Shown here piece after piece: positions 1-5,554 of a stretch of DNA of 10,818 nucleotides. Source of the stretch: WYEG01 sp049414625 (GTDB lineage: Bacteria > Desulfobacterota > Thermodesulfobacteria > Thermodesulfobacteriales > Thermodesulfobacteriaceae); contig JBMSAU010000139.1 of the NCBI GenBank assembly GCA_049414625.1, forward strand, positions 1 through 10,818. The letters are read 5' to 3'. The first letter of the stretch is position 1, and each line of letters opens with the position of its first letter. The translations under genes and the position numbers were made by a program. Below the pieces are notes generated by a model. The model saw nothing but the letters and a program-made list of their open reading frames with translations. It was not told the DNA's origin and made no database searches.

Positions 1-1
1 C

Positions 2-172
2 CAGCCCATGAAGACGATGTGCTTTATTGCTCGGGCTTCAGAGTTTAACAGGGGTAAACGTACAGCTTCTTACCATGTTGTTATCACTAAAGAAGGCACC
101 CGAGAGAAGATAGCCTTATTTGAAGGATTGGTCTATCGTTTTGAAAAGCAAATCTTCAAAGAGGAGGTATAA
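2..172 (+). CDS. PaaI-like hotdog thioesterase, C-terminal fragment (5' end outside window)
   Basis: The open frame enters from the left edge and ends at TAA 170-172, leaving 56 residues. The segment ARASEFNRGKRTASYHVVIT, followed by ALFEGLVYR, matches the last two strands of PaaI-type hotdog acyl-CoA thioesterases, where a SRGRRT-like stretch precedes a central beta strand and the protein ends with ALFxGxxYR. These small cytosolic proteins hydrolyse aryl- or acyl-CoA esters and often act as housekeeping or detoxifying thioesterases. The catalytic Asp/Asn region is upstream of the window, so activity cannot be judged. The end of the gene contains the GAGGAGGT ribosome binding site of the tautomerase gene, which starts three bases after its stop, so the two are probably co-transcribed. 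The substrate is unknown. Confidence 0.72.
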   Translation, partial: QPMKTMCFIARASEFNRGKRTASYHVVITKEGTREKIALFEGLVYRFEKQIFKEEV

Positions 173-175
173 CCT

Positions 176-370
176 ATGCCAATCGTTGAGATAAAGCTCT
201 TTGAAGGGAGGTCTGTCGAGATAAAAAAGAGAATTGCTAAGGAGGTTACGGAAGTTTTGGTGAAGCATCTTCAGATCCCTGAAGATGCGGTGATCGTTAT
301 CTTTGAAGACATTAAGAGAGAAAACTTTGCTCAGGCGGGGAAATTAGCCATTGAGGCAACTTCTTCGTAA
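176..370 (+). CDS. 4-oxalocrotonate tautomerase-like small protein
   Basis: This 64-residue protein has the size and layout of the 4-OT/DmpI family: Pro directly after the initiator Met (the catalytic base Pro1 of the mature protein), an EGR motif supplying Arg11, and Phe50 (mature numbering). Family members are small hexamers or related oligomers that move protons in keto-enol isomerisations. Aligned without gaps to classical 4-OT, the second catalytic arginine (Arg39) is Ile here, so activity on 2-oxalocrotonate itself is doubtful and the true substrate is unknown. The ATG has an excellent GAGGAGGT site inside the preceding thioesterase gene. The last 40 bp overlap the 3' end of the fumarase beta gene on the opposite strand. 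Confidence 0.85.
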   Translation: MPIVEIKLFEGRSVEIKKRIAKEVTEVLVKHLQIPEDAVIVIFEDIKRENFAQAGKLAIEATSS

Positions 371-894
371 AAATCGTTATCGTAGATGTCGTTGATGACT
401 ATCGCTGGGAAATCTTTAACTTTTAGTCTGAAGAAGGCTTCTGGTCCAAGTTCAGGAAAGGCTATAAGCTCCATCTTTTCGACAAGCTGAGAGAGGTAAG
501 CTCCTGCCCCTCCAAAGGTTGCAAGATAGATAGCTTTGTATTTTTTAAAGAGCTCTTTCACCATTGGACTTCTCTTTCCCTTCCCCATTGTTGCTGAAAG
601 ACCAAGCTTTAAAAGCGGCTCAAGATAAGGGTCGAGCCGGGAGGAGGTAGTTGGTCCACAGGAGCCTATGACCTTGCCAGGGGGAGGAGGTGTAGGACCA
701 ACATAGTAGATAAGCTCTCCGGAAAGATCAAAAAAGAAGTCCCTACCTAAATGGTTAAGGATTTTTCTATGGGTTGCATCCCTTCCGCAGAGGATCCAGC
801 CGGAGATGGTTACCATATCCCCGGCTCTTAACAACTTTAAACAATCTTTATCCTCGAGGGGAAATCTCAAAGGTTTAGCCTCATTTAGAAGCAT
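331..894 (-). CDS. Class I (Fe-S) fumarate hydratase / tartrate dehydratase beta subunit
   Basis: This 187-residue protein is full length for the stand-alone beta subunit of two-subunit Fe-S hydro-lyases (FumA C-terminal region / TtdB type). Visible motifs are GRDATH (37-42), YVGPTPPPPGK (64-74), GPTTSSRLD (80-88), MGKGKRS (103-109), FGGAGAY (127-133) and ELGPEAFFRLKVKDFPAIV (148-166). The beta subunit pairs with an alpha subunit holding the [4Fe-4S] cluster and hydrates fumarate to malate in the cytosol; tartrate or mesaconate as substrate cannot be excluded from this subunit alone. The alpha gene is not adjacent on either side, which is unusual. The start ATG lies 10 bp inside the end of the Rrf2 gene, so the pair should be translated together. 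Its 3' end runs 40 bp into the convergent tautomerase gene. Confidence 0.9.
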   Translation of the reverse strand: MLLNEAKPLRFPLEDKDCLKLLRAGDMVTISGWILCGRDATHRKILNHLGRDFFFDLSGELIYYVGPTPPPPGKVIGSCGPTTSSRLDPYLEPLLKLGLSATMGKGKRSPMVKELFKKYKAIYLATFGGAGAYLSQLVEKMELIAFPELGPEAFFRLKVKDFPAIVINDIYDNDFYEEVASMANFPA

Positions 895-1340
895 TTCAAA
901 GTGACGGACTCGGCAAACTTTTCTCTTTCTTCTCTATCTGTCTTTTTAATAAGGTCGCTAAGCTTCACATTCTTGAGCATGCATTCAATTATGTCAGCAA
1001 GCTTTCTCCAGATGGGGTAGGCTACGCATTCTTCAACCTCGTCGCAACCTTCGGCAGGGTCGATACAAGAGGCTATGCAAACCGGACCCTCTAAAACTTC
1101 AAGAATCTCGTAAAGAGTTATCTCCTCAGGCGGCTTTCTTAAAACATAGCCTCCGCCAGGTCCACGAGAAGAACGAATGAGCCTTGCCTGACGGAGCCTG
1201 TTTAAGATCTGAGCGAGGTAGACCTTCGAAATTTTCTGCCTCATAGAAATTTCATCAAGAGTTACCCCTTCAGGATAAGCCTTGGCAATCTCATACATTG
1301 CTCTAACAGCATACCTACCTTTGGTTGAGAGTTTGAACAT
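885..1340 (-). CDS. Rrf2/IscR-family transcriptional regulator
   Basis: This 151-residue protein begins with the family signature KLSTKGRYAVRAM (3-15). It continues with a winged helix: HTH at about 26-52, wing RSSRGPGGGYVLRKP at 56-70, and a long dimerisation helix near 107-120. Four cysteines at 88, 92, 99 and 105 (CX3CX6CX5C) fall in the loop where IscR-type members bind an Fe-S cluster, so it probably senses Fe-S supply, redox state or nitric oxide. The usual isc/suf partner genes are absent; it overlaps and precedes an Fe-S fumarase subunit instead. The ATG follows GGAGGGG at the normal distance. The exact ligand set and target genes are not deducible from sequence. Confidence 0.92.
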   Translation of the reverse strand: MFKLSTKGRYAVRAMYEIAKAYPEGVTLDEISMRQKISKVYLAQILNRLRQARLIRSSRGPGGGYVLRKPPEEITLYEILEVLEGPVCIASCIDPAEGCDEVEECVAYPIWRKLADIIECMLKNVKLSDLIKKTDREEREKFAESVTLKCF

Positions 1341-1376
1341 ACCTTACCCCTCCATAAAAAGCGTAAAGTTTATTGT

Positions 1377-1410
1377 GATATTAAAATAATTTATAATTTA
1401 AAAATATCAA
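1377..1410 (-). promoter_or_regulatory. Possible promoter/operator of the Rrf2 gene
   Basis: On the minus strand a TTGATA (1410-1405) could be a -35 element, but no clear -10 stands at ideal distance; TTTAAT at a 19-base spacing is the best match. The same stretch is an interrupted inverted repeat, GATATT (1377-1382) with AATATC (1403-1408), 20 bases apart. Rrf2 proteins often autoregulate at such dyads, but the DNA is so AT-rich that chance is a real alternative. Confidence 0.25.
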
Positions 1411-1479
1411 GAGCTTTTTTAAAAACTTTAACTCATTACAATAAAGACCCCTAACCTCAATCGGGACGGCGCTTTGGTA

Positions 1480-1559
1480 TGTAATCCTGAGGCACGCAAG
1501 TGCCGAGGGACCCCTCGGCTGACGCCTCTGGGCGCCAAAAAAACGCTTGGGGTGACAGC
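1480..1559. repeat. Dispersed GC-rich hairpin repeat, copy 1
   Basis: A GC-rich block in AT-rich surroundings begins TGTAATCCTGAGG and ends GGGGTGACA, giving loosely inverted ends (TGTnA...TGACA) like small non-coding mobile repeats. Inside are GGCAC-GCAA-GTGCC (a hairpin with a GNRA-type loop) and a near palindrome CCGAGGGACCCCTCGG at 1503-1518. The part 1503-1559 aligns with 5949-6008: by eye 40 of the last 50 positions match without gaps after one 3-base gap. Open frames through it look like repeat-derived translations, not genes. Confidence 0.7.
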
Positions 1560-1564
1560 CCCGC

Positions 1565-1640
1565 CATGTCCTCCCAAGCGTGAGCGAGGGAACCTCCCCC
1601 TGAAGGTTCGGGGTGCCATCCTCCATCCTCTCCTACCAAG
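1565..1640. repeat. Second, degenerate repeat unit adjoining copy 1
   Basis: The stretch ATGTCCTCCCAAGCGTGAGCG resumes the same style of sequence (TGTCnTCC, inverted GCG/TGAGCG, GAGGGAACCTC) just after the TGACA end of copy 1, as if a second element sat beside the first. It contains a clean hairpin, GAACCT (1590-1595) with AGGTTC (1604-1609). Together with copy 1 it fills most of the 442-base gap 1341-1782; the rest of that gap is plain AT-rich DNA carrying the two flanking promoter regions. Confidence 0.45.
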
Positions 1641-1764
1641 AGATAGAGGAGCGTTTCCTTTCGGTGAGACCTATTATTAATCGCCAAAATCAAAAATGAC
1701 CTCACAAACATACGATGAATAATTAAAAATAATTAAATAAAACAGTATGCAAATTTTTTAGAAA

Positions 1765-1773
1765 TGTTATAAA
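1765..1773 (+). promoter_or_regulatory. Extended -10 promoter of the HMA-domain gene
   Basis: TGTTATAAA is a TGn extended -10 element (TG 1765-1766, TATAAA 1768-1773). No convincing -35 is seen, as is common for extended -10 promoters. Transcription would start about 6-8 bases further on, at about 1780-1783, which is at or just before the ATG at 1783. No ribosome binding site precedes the ATG, which fits a leaderless mRNA. Confidence 0.5.
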
Positions 1774-1782
1774 TTAATAAGT

Positions 1783-2097
1783 ATGGAAAGTTTAAGGCTA
1801 AACGTTGAAGGGATGACTTGCGTTAACTGTGGAAGAGCCATAGAGATATCATTAAAAAACCTTAAAGGTGTTTCTAAAGTAAGCGTAAGCTTTGAGCTTG
1901 GGCGAGTTTTAGTTGATTATGACCCCACCTTCGTACCAGAAGAGGACATAAAAAGGGTAATAGAAGATTTAGGCTATAGGATTGTTTTCGTAAGTACGCT
2001 TAAAAGCTTTGAAAAACCCATTCTTAAACCGGAGTTTGCCGGTCTTATGATGGTTTTTTCTTCCCTAAGCGTAGTCCTAAACTCAATAAGAAAATAA
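1783..2097 (+). CDS. HMA (heavy-metal-associated) domain protein with CopA-like C-terminal helix
   Basis: This 104-residue protein has two parts. Residues 1-70 form an HMA/Atx1-like ferredoxin fold with GMTCVNC (10-16; metal-binding Cys13 and Cys16), as in copper chaperones and the N-terminal domains of copper ATPases. Residues 84-104 form a hydrophobic helix, AGLMMVFSSLSVVLN, then SIRK. This resembles the final transmembrane helix of P1B copper ATPases, including the MxxSS of its copper site (Met90, Ser94 here). All six or seven other ATPase helices and the P/N/A domains are missing, with only a short linker in between. A membrane-anchored Cu(I) chaperone is the simplest reading. An internally deleted copA remnant is the alternative, though the reading frame is intact. 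Peptide deformylase follows 15 bp later. The start is probably leaderless. Confidence 0.82.
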   Translation: MESLRLNVEGMTCVNCGRAIEISLKNLKGVSKVSVSFELGRVLVDYDPTFVPEEDIKRVIEDLGYRIVFVSTLKSFEKPILKPEFAGLMMVFSSLSVVLNSIRK

Positions 2098-2112
2098 GGA
2101 GGGAAGGCTAAG

Positions 2113-2631
2113 ATGAAAGAAGAGTTAAAGCTTAGAATTTATGGAGCCCCGGTGTTGAGGGAAAAGTCTACTCCTGTAGAAAAATTTGACGAGGATTTAA
2201 AGGAAACTATTAAGAGGATGGCTGAACTTATGTATAAAGTAAAGGGGCTTGGGCTTGCTGCAAATCAGGTAGGTATCCCTAAAAGATTCTTCATAATGGA
2301 TATCAAACAAAGGGAAGGAACGCCCGAGCTTGAAGTTTACATAAATCCAGAGATACTCAATGCTGAGGGGTATACCGAGTATGAGGAAGGTTGTTTAAGC
2401 ATCCCGGGTTATTATGCCAAAGTAGAACGCTATGCAAAGCTTTACATTCGAGCCTATGACCTTGAGGGAAAACCTTTTGAGAAAGAGCTAACCGGTCTTC
2501 ACGCTATAGCCTTCCAGCATGAATACGACCATATAGAGGGTATACTCTTTATAGATAGGATTTCTCCCCTAAAAAAGGAGCTCTTTAAAAGATGGTGGAA
2601 AAAGCGTGAGAAGGAGTTAGTCGGAAAGTAG
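2113..2631 (+). CDS. def: Peptide deformylase
   Basis: This 172-residue cytosolic metalloenzyme removes the formyl group from the initiator Met of new proteins. All three family motifs are present: GLGLAANQ (45-52), EGCLS (92-96, metal ligand Cys94) and QHEYDH (135-140, metal ligands His136 and His140 with catalytic Glu137). The length is normal for a bacterial type 1 enzyme, with a basic C-terminal helix (KKELFKRWWKKREKEL). The ATG follows AAGGAGGGA at a good distance, and the gene is 15 bp after the HMA-domain gene, so both probably share the upstream promoter. The usual neighbour fmt is not seen. Its last 15 bases overlap the convergent phosphodiesterase gene, and no terminator is visible. 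Confidence 0.97.
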   Translation: MKEELKLRIYGAPVLREKSTPVEKFDEDLKETIKRMAELMYKVKGLGLAANQVGIPKRFFIMDIKQREGTPELEVYINPEILNAEGYTEYEEGCLSIPGYYAKVERYAKLYIRAYDLEGKPFEKELTGLHAIAFQHEYDHIEGILFIDRISPLKKELFKRWWKKREKELVGK

Positions 2632-3396
2632 TCTTATCCTTTCGATGTATCTCGTTTTTCCTTGTTCGTCAAACTCTAAGTAGACGCCTTCAACCTTTAC
2701 GGGGGTTGATTTTTCAACTTCAAGCTTTCTTCCAACCATGGTGGTGTATAGCTCAAGAGCTTGGTCTATCCTCATACCTATTATGGAATGAACACTTCCG
2801 CACATACCAACATCAGTTATGTAGCCTGTCCCTTTCGGTAGAATTGTTTCATCAGAGGTTTGCACATGGGTATGTGTGCCAACGACCGCTGAAACAAGCC
2901 CATCAAGGAAATAACCAAGGGCAATCTTTTCTGAGGTAGCTTCGGCATGAAAGTCAACGAAGATAAAAGGGGTCTCCTCCTTTAGCATCTCTGCAAGTTT
3001 TTTCCCAACAAGGAAAGGGTTTTCAAGGGGGCGCATAAAGATCCTACCCTCAAGGTTTATCACTCCAAGCTTTTTTCCCTCTTTGTTTATGAGGCCATAA
3101 CCCTTACCCGGGGCACCAGGTCCATAGTTAGCAGGTCTTAACACCCGGTCAGACTTTACAAGGTAGGGGATGAATTCCTTTTTCCAGATATGGTTCCCGC
3201 TTGTTATCAGGTCGACGCCAAGGCTAAGGATCTCTTCAGCCACTTTCTCAGTAAGTCCATAACCACCTGCAGCGTTTTCACCGTTCACAAGCACAAAATC
3301 CGGGAGGTACCTCTTCTTCAACTCAGGAAGAAGAATTTGAAGGGCAAGCCTCCCACTTGCCCCAACCACATCCCCTAAAAAAAGCAATCTCACCAC
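2617..3396 (-). CDS. YmdB-type metallophosphoesterase (TIGR00282 family)
   Basis: This 259-residue protein belongs to the calcineurin-like phosphoesterases typified by Bacillus YmdB, a cyclic-nucleotide phosphodiesterase that also affects RNase Y-dependent RNA levels. Metal-binding motifs are GDVVG (8-12, Asp9), NGEN (38-41), GNHIW (67-71, His69), DFHAEATSEK (148-157, His150) and GTHTHVQTSDE (173-183, His175 and His177). The start is the first of two consecutive GTG codons, eight bases after an AAGGAG site; the second GTG is the alternative. It lies 12 bp downstream of rny, the conserved rny-ymdB pairing. Its end overlaps the convergent def gene by 15 bp. Confidence 0.93.
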   Translation of the reverse strand: MVRLLFLGDVVGASGRLALQILLPELKKRYLPDFVLVNGENAAGGYGLTEKVAEEILSLGVDLITSGNHIWKKEFIPYLVKSDRVLRPANYGPGAPGKGYGLINKEGKKLGVINLEGRIFMRPLENPFLVGKKLAEMLKEETPFIFVDFHAEATSEKIALGYFLDGLVSAVVGTHTHVQTSDETILPKGTGYITDVGMCGSVHSIIGMRIDQALELYTTMVGRKLEVEKSTPVKVEGVYLEFDEQGKTRYIERIRLLSD

Positions 3397-3408
3397 TTCG
3401 TCAACTCC

Positions 3409-5037
3409 TTACTTAGCATACTCAACTACCCTTGTTTCTCTAAGTACTGTAACCCGGATTATGCCAGGATAAGTTAGTTCCTTTTCAATTTTCTGCGCAA
3501 TCGCTCTCGCAAGGAGGTAAGCTTCTTCATCGGTCACCTTTTTGCTATCCACGATGACCCTTACTTCACGTCCAGCCTGAATGGCAAAGGCTTTCTCAAC
3601 CCCTGGGAAAGACTGAGCAAGGCTTTCAAGCTCTCTAATCCTCTTTAAGTAAGCCTCTAAAAGTTCCCTTCGAGCGCCTGGTCTTGCGCCTGAGAGGGCA
3701 TCCGAAACCTGAAGAAGGATCCCCAAAAGTGAAGTTATGGGCACATCCTCATGATGGGAAGCAATAGCCTGGACTACCTCTTCATCCTCTCCGTATTTTC
3801 GAGCCAATTCCGCTCCAATGAGGGCATGTGGTCCTTCTTGTTCATAGCTTGCTGCCTTTCCAATATCATGAAGAAGGGCTGCACGCTTTGCTTTCTTGAA
3901 ATCAAGACCAAGCTCTGCCGCAAGGTTAGAACAGATGATCGCCGTCTCTATGGAGTGCTGGAGGACATTTTGGCTATAGCTTGTGCGGAATTTAAGCTTA
4001 CCAAGGAGCTTTAAAAGTTCGGGATGAACACCATATATTCCCATCTCAAAACAGGTCTTCTCCCCAATTTCAAGGATATGGTTTTCCATTTCCTCCTCCA
4101 CTTGTCTTACCACCTCTTCGATCCTTGTGGGATGGATCCTTCCGTCGGCAATAAGCCTCTCTAAAGCGATTTTAGCGATCTCCCTACGATAGGGATCATG
4201 GCAAGAAAGAACCACAACCTCGGGCGTATCATCGATCAACAAGTCCACTCCGGTTAAAGCCTCAAAGGTCCTGATATTTCTTCCTTCACGACCGATGATC
4301 CTTCCTTTCATCTCTTCAGAAGGAAGCTCAACGACCGAGACGGTTTTTTCAGTAACAAAAGGGATGGCTGCCTTTGCGGTAGCATAGGCTATGATTTCCT
4401 GAGCCTTCCTTTTTGCCTCCTCCTGTATTTCCTTCTCCATCTTGGCTATGAGCTTTGCCTTTTCTTCTGTCAGCTCTTCCTCGACCTTCTTTAAAAGATA
4501 TTCTCTGGCTTCTTTTTCGGTAAGACCCGCAATTTTCTCCAACTCCTTCTTTGCTTGAGCTACAAGCTCGGAAAGTTCCTGCTTTTCCTTTAGAACTTCC
4601 TCTTTCAATCTGGTTAGTTCGTGGGATTTCTGTTCTACTTGGTTAAGCTTTTCGTTAAGCATCTTTTCCTTTTCAAGTAAATGTTCCTCTTTAATCTCGA
4701 CCCTTTTTTCCCTTTCTCTCAATTCGTTGAGCTTTTTTTCTTCCTTCTCTTCAAGCTCCTTTTTAAGCCTTCTTAACTCTTCTTCAATCTTTGCTTCGGC
4801 TGATTGCAGCTTAAGTTGAGCTTCCTTCTCTGCCGATTCCAAGATTTGTTTAGCCTTTTCTTCGGCAGTGGAAATCAGTTGTTTGGCGCTTTTTTCCGCT
4901 TCCTCAAGGATATTCTTAGCTGTTTCTTTTGCTGACTTAACTAAGGCGAGCTCTTTTTTCCTTTGAAGATAAAAATAAAGAAAACTGAGCCCAATTCCAA
5001 CGATAAGACCGATGATCAGGAGCACCAGAGACATCAT
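3409..5037 (-). CDS. rny: Ribonuclease Y
   Basis: This is a membrane-anchored endoribonuclease that starts mRNA decay. The 542 residues show the full family layout: one N-terminal transmembrane helix (about 3-23), a long Lys/Glu-rich coiled coil (about 28-215), a KH RNA-binding domain around GRIIGREGRN (245-254), and an HD domain with His361, HD at 390-391 (LLHDIGKA), SHHED (427-431) and Asp446. The C-terminal domain ends near TYPGIIRVTVLRETRVVEYAK. The length is slightly above the usual ~520, mostly coiled coil. The start is the first of two tandem ATGs, six bases after a GGGGGG tract that serves as its only candidate ribosome binding site and lies in an inverted repeat. It follows the 6S RNA and precedes the ymdB-type gene. 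Confidence 0.97.
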   Translation of the reverse strand: MMSLVLLIIGLIVGIGLSFLYFYLQRKKELALVKSAKETAKNILEEAEKSAKQLISTAEEKAKQILESAEKEAQLKLQSAEAKIEEELRRLKKELEEKEEKKLNELREREKRVEIKEEHLLEKEKMLNEKLNQVEQKSHELTRLKEEVLKEKQELSELVAQAKKELEKIAGLTEKEAREYLLKKVEEELTEEKAKLIAKMEKEIQEEAKRKAQEIIAYATAKAAIPFVTEKTVSVVELPSEEMKGRIIGREGRNIRTFEALTGVDLLIDDTPEVVVLSCHDPYRREIAKIALERLIADGRIHPTRIEEVVRQVEEEMENHILEIGEKTCFEMGIYGVHPELLKLLGKLKFRTSYSQNVLQHSIETAIICSNLAAELGLDFKKAKRAALLHDIGKAASYEQEGPHALIGAELARKYGEDEEVVQAIASHHEDVPITSLLGILLQVSDALSGARPGARRELLEAYLKRIRELESLAQSFPGVEKAFAIQAGREVRVIVDSKKVTDEEAYLLARAIAQKIEKELTYPGIIRVTVLRETRVVEYAK

Positions 5038-5044
5038 GAATATC

Positions 5045-5076
5045 CCCCCTTTTTTTATAAAAATTTAAGAAGGGGG
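5045..5076 (-). promoter_or_regulatory. Inverted repeat covering the rny ribosome binding site
   Basis: On the minus strand CCCCCTTCTT (5076-5067) can pair with AAAAAAGGGGG (5055-5045), with one C/A mismatch. The 3' arm is the G tract just before the rny ATG. It is not followed by a T run, so it is not a standard terminator. Folding would hide the ribosome binding site, giving a plausible translational control or a processing boundary between 6S RNA and rny. Confidence 0.4.
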
Positions 5077-5099
5077 AAGAGGTAGGAAGGTGAGCCTTT

Positions 5100-5276
5100 A
5101 AAGTGACCCCAGGTGTGCCGTGGGGGTGAACCCGTCCTTCTGGCTCTGTTGGTTAAGTTTTCGGGTGGGGTCTGGTTAGCTGAGCTCCCTGCTTCAGCCC
5201 CAGAGCCACCTTACCCGTCACTCTCTTTGGTGTGAGCCAGGCGGGTGTAACCCCCTCACGAGCACCCCAGGGTTGG
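5100..5276 (-). ncRNA. ssrS: 6S RNA
   Basis: 6S RNA binds housekeeping RNA polymerase by imitating an open promoter and dampens transcription when growth slows. On the minus strand the 5' part, CCCTGGGGTGCTCGTGAGGG, aligns in pattern with the E. coli 5' strand (CUGAGAUGUUCGCAAGCGGG). The 3' part, CACGGCACACCTGGGGTC, closes the long stem: CGTG-A-GGGGG pairs with CCCCCACGG (one bulged A), and CCC pairs with GGGG at the end. An inner arm is closed by GGCTCTG with CAGAGCC, a perfect 7-bp stem, and ends in a GCTGA/TCAGC hairpin. The unpaired middle is the expected bubble. The length, about 175 nt, is typical, as is the place directly after zapA. The first ~20 bases lie inside zapA. No clear intrinsic terminator follows. 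The ends are approximate. Confidence 0.88.
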
Positions 5277-5552
5277 TATTTCTTTTTCTAAAAAATCTGC
5301 AAGCCTTTTACTTTGAGCTTTAAGGTACTCCTCCAGGGCTTCTTTTTCCTTTTTTGCCTTGAGATATTCGTAAGCTACCTGGAAGAGTAACCAAATAGCA
5401 AGCTTGTAGGCAGGCACGTTCTTCACCTTCACAATCTCCGCCTTCTTTTCCTCTAAGAAGGCAAGCACCTCTTTTATTTCCTCCTCCGGAAGATTACTCC
5501 GGAAGGTAAAGCATTGACCTAAAAACTCAAAAGTAACTTCATGCGTAGCCAT
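5256..5552 (-). CDS. zapA: Cell division protein ZapA
   Basis: ZapA is a cytosolic FtsZ-binding protein that bundles FtsZ filaments and stabilises the division ring. This 98-residue protein has the short N-terminal beta part (EVTFEFLGQCFTFRSN) and the long helix with the family pattern of a KVPAYKLAIWLLFQVAYEYL-like segment near 43-64, then a Lys/Glu-rich coiled coil. The length is typical. The ATG comes two bases after the stop of the coiled-coil gene upstream, and no ribosome binding site is evident, so translation is probably coupled. The stop codon and last seven codons coincide with the 5' strand of 6S RNA, so both sequences are constrained there. Residues GCS at the end are probably a by-product of that overlap. 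Confidence 0.92.
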   Translation of the reverse strand: MATHEVTFEFLGQCFTFRSNLPEEEIKEVLAFLEEKKAEIVKVKNVPAYKLAIWLLFQVAYEYLKAKKEKEALEEYLKAQSKRLADFLEKEIPTLGCS

Positions 5553-5554
5553 GG

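Noticed and set aside
1474..1680. 68-codon open frame on the plus strand, with overlapping minus-strand frames over 1381-1711
   Set aside because: It lies in the hairpin repeats, is rich in Pro/Arg/Gly from GC-rich repeats, has no ribosome binding site, and its similarity to the frame at 5872-6057 comes from the shared DNA repeat.
1441..1680. Possible CRISPR array or tRNA-like structure in the hairpin block
   Set aside because: There are no regularly spaced identical repeats and no acceptor stem, T-loop or CCA pattern; the hairpins differ from each other.
3751..4014. 87-codon plus-strand frame inside rny
   Set aside because: It is a shadow of the strongly conserved HD-domain coding region of RNase Y.
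5045..5076. Intrinsic terminator after 6S RNA
   Set aside because: The downstream side of the hairpin on the minus strand is GATATTCATG, with no U tract, so a terminator call is not justified.
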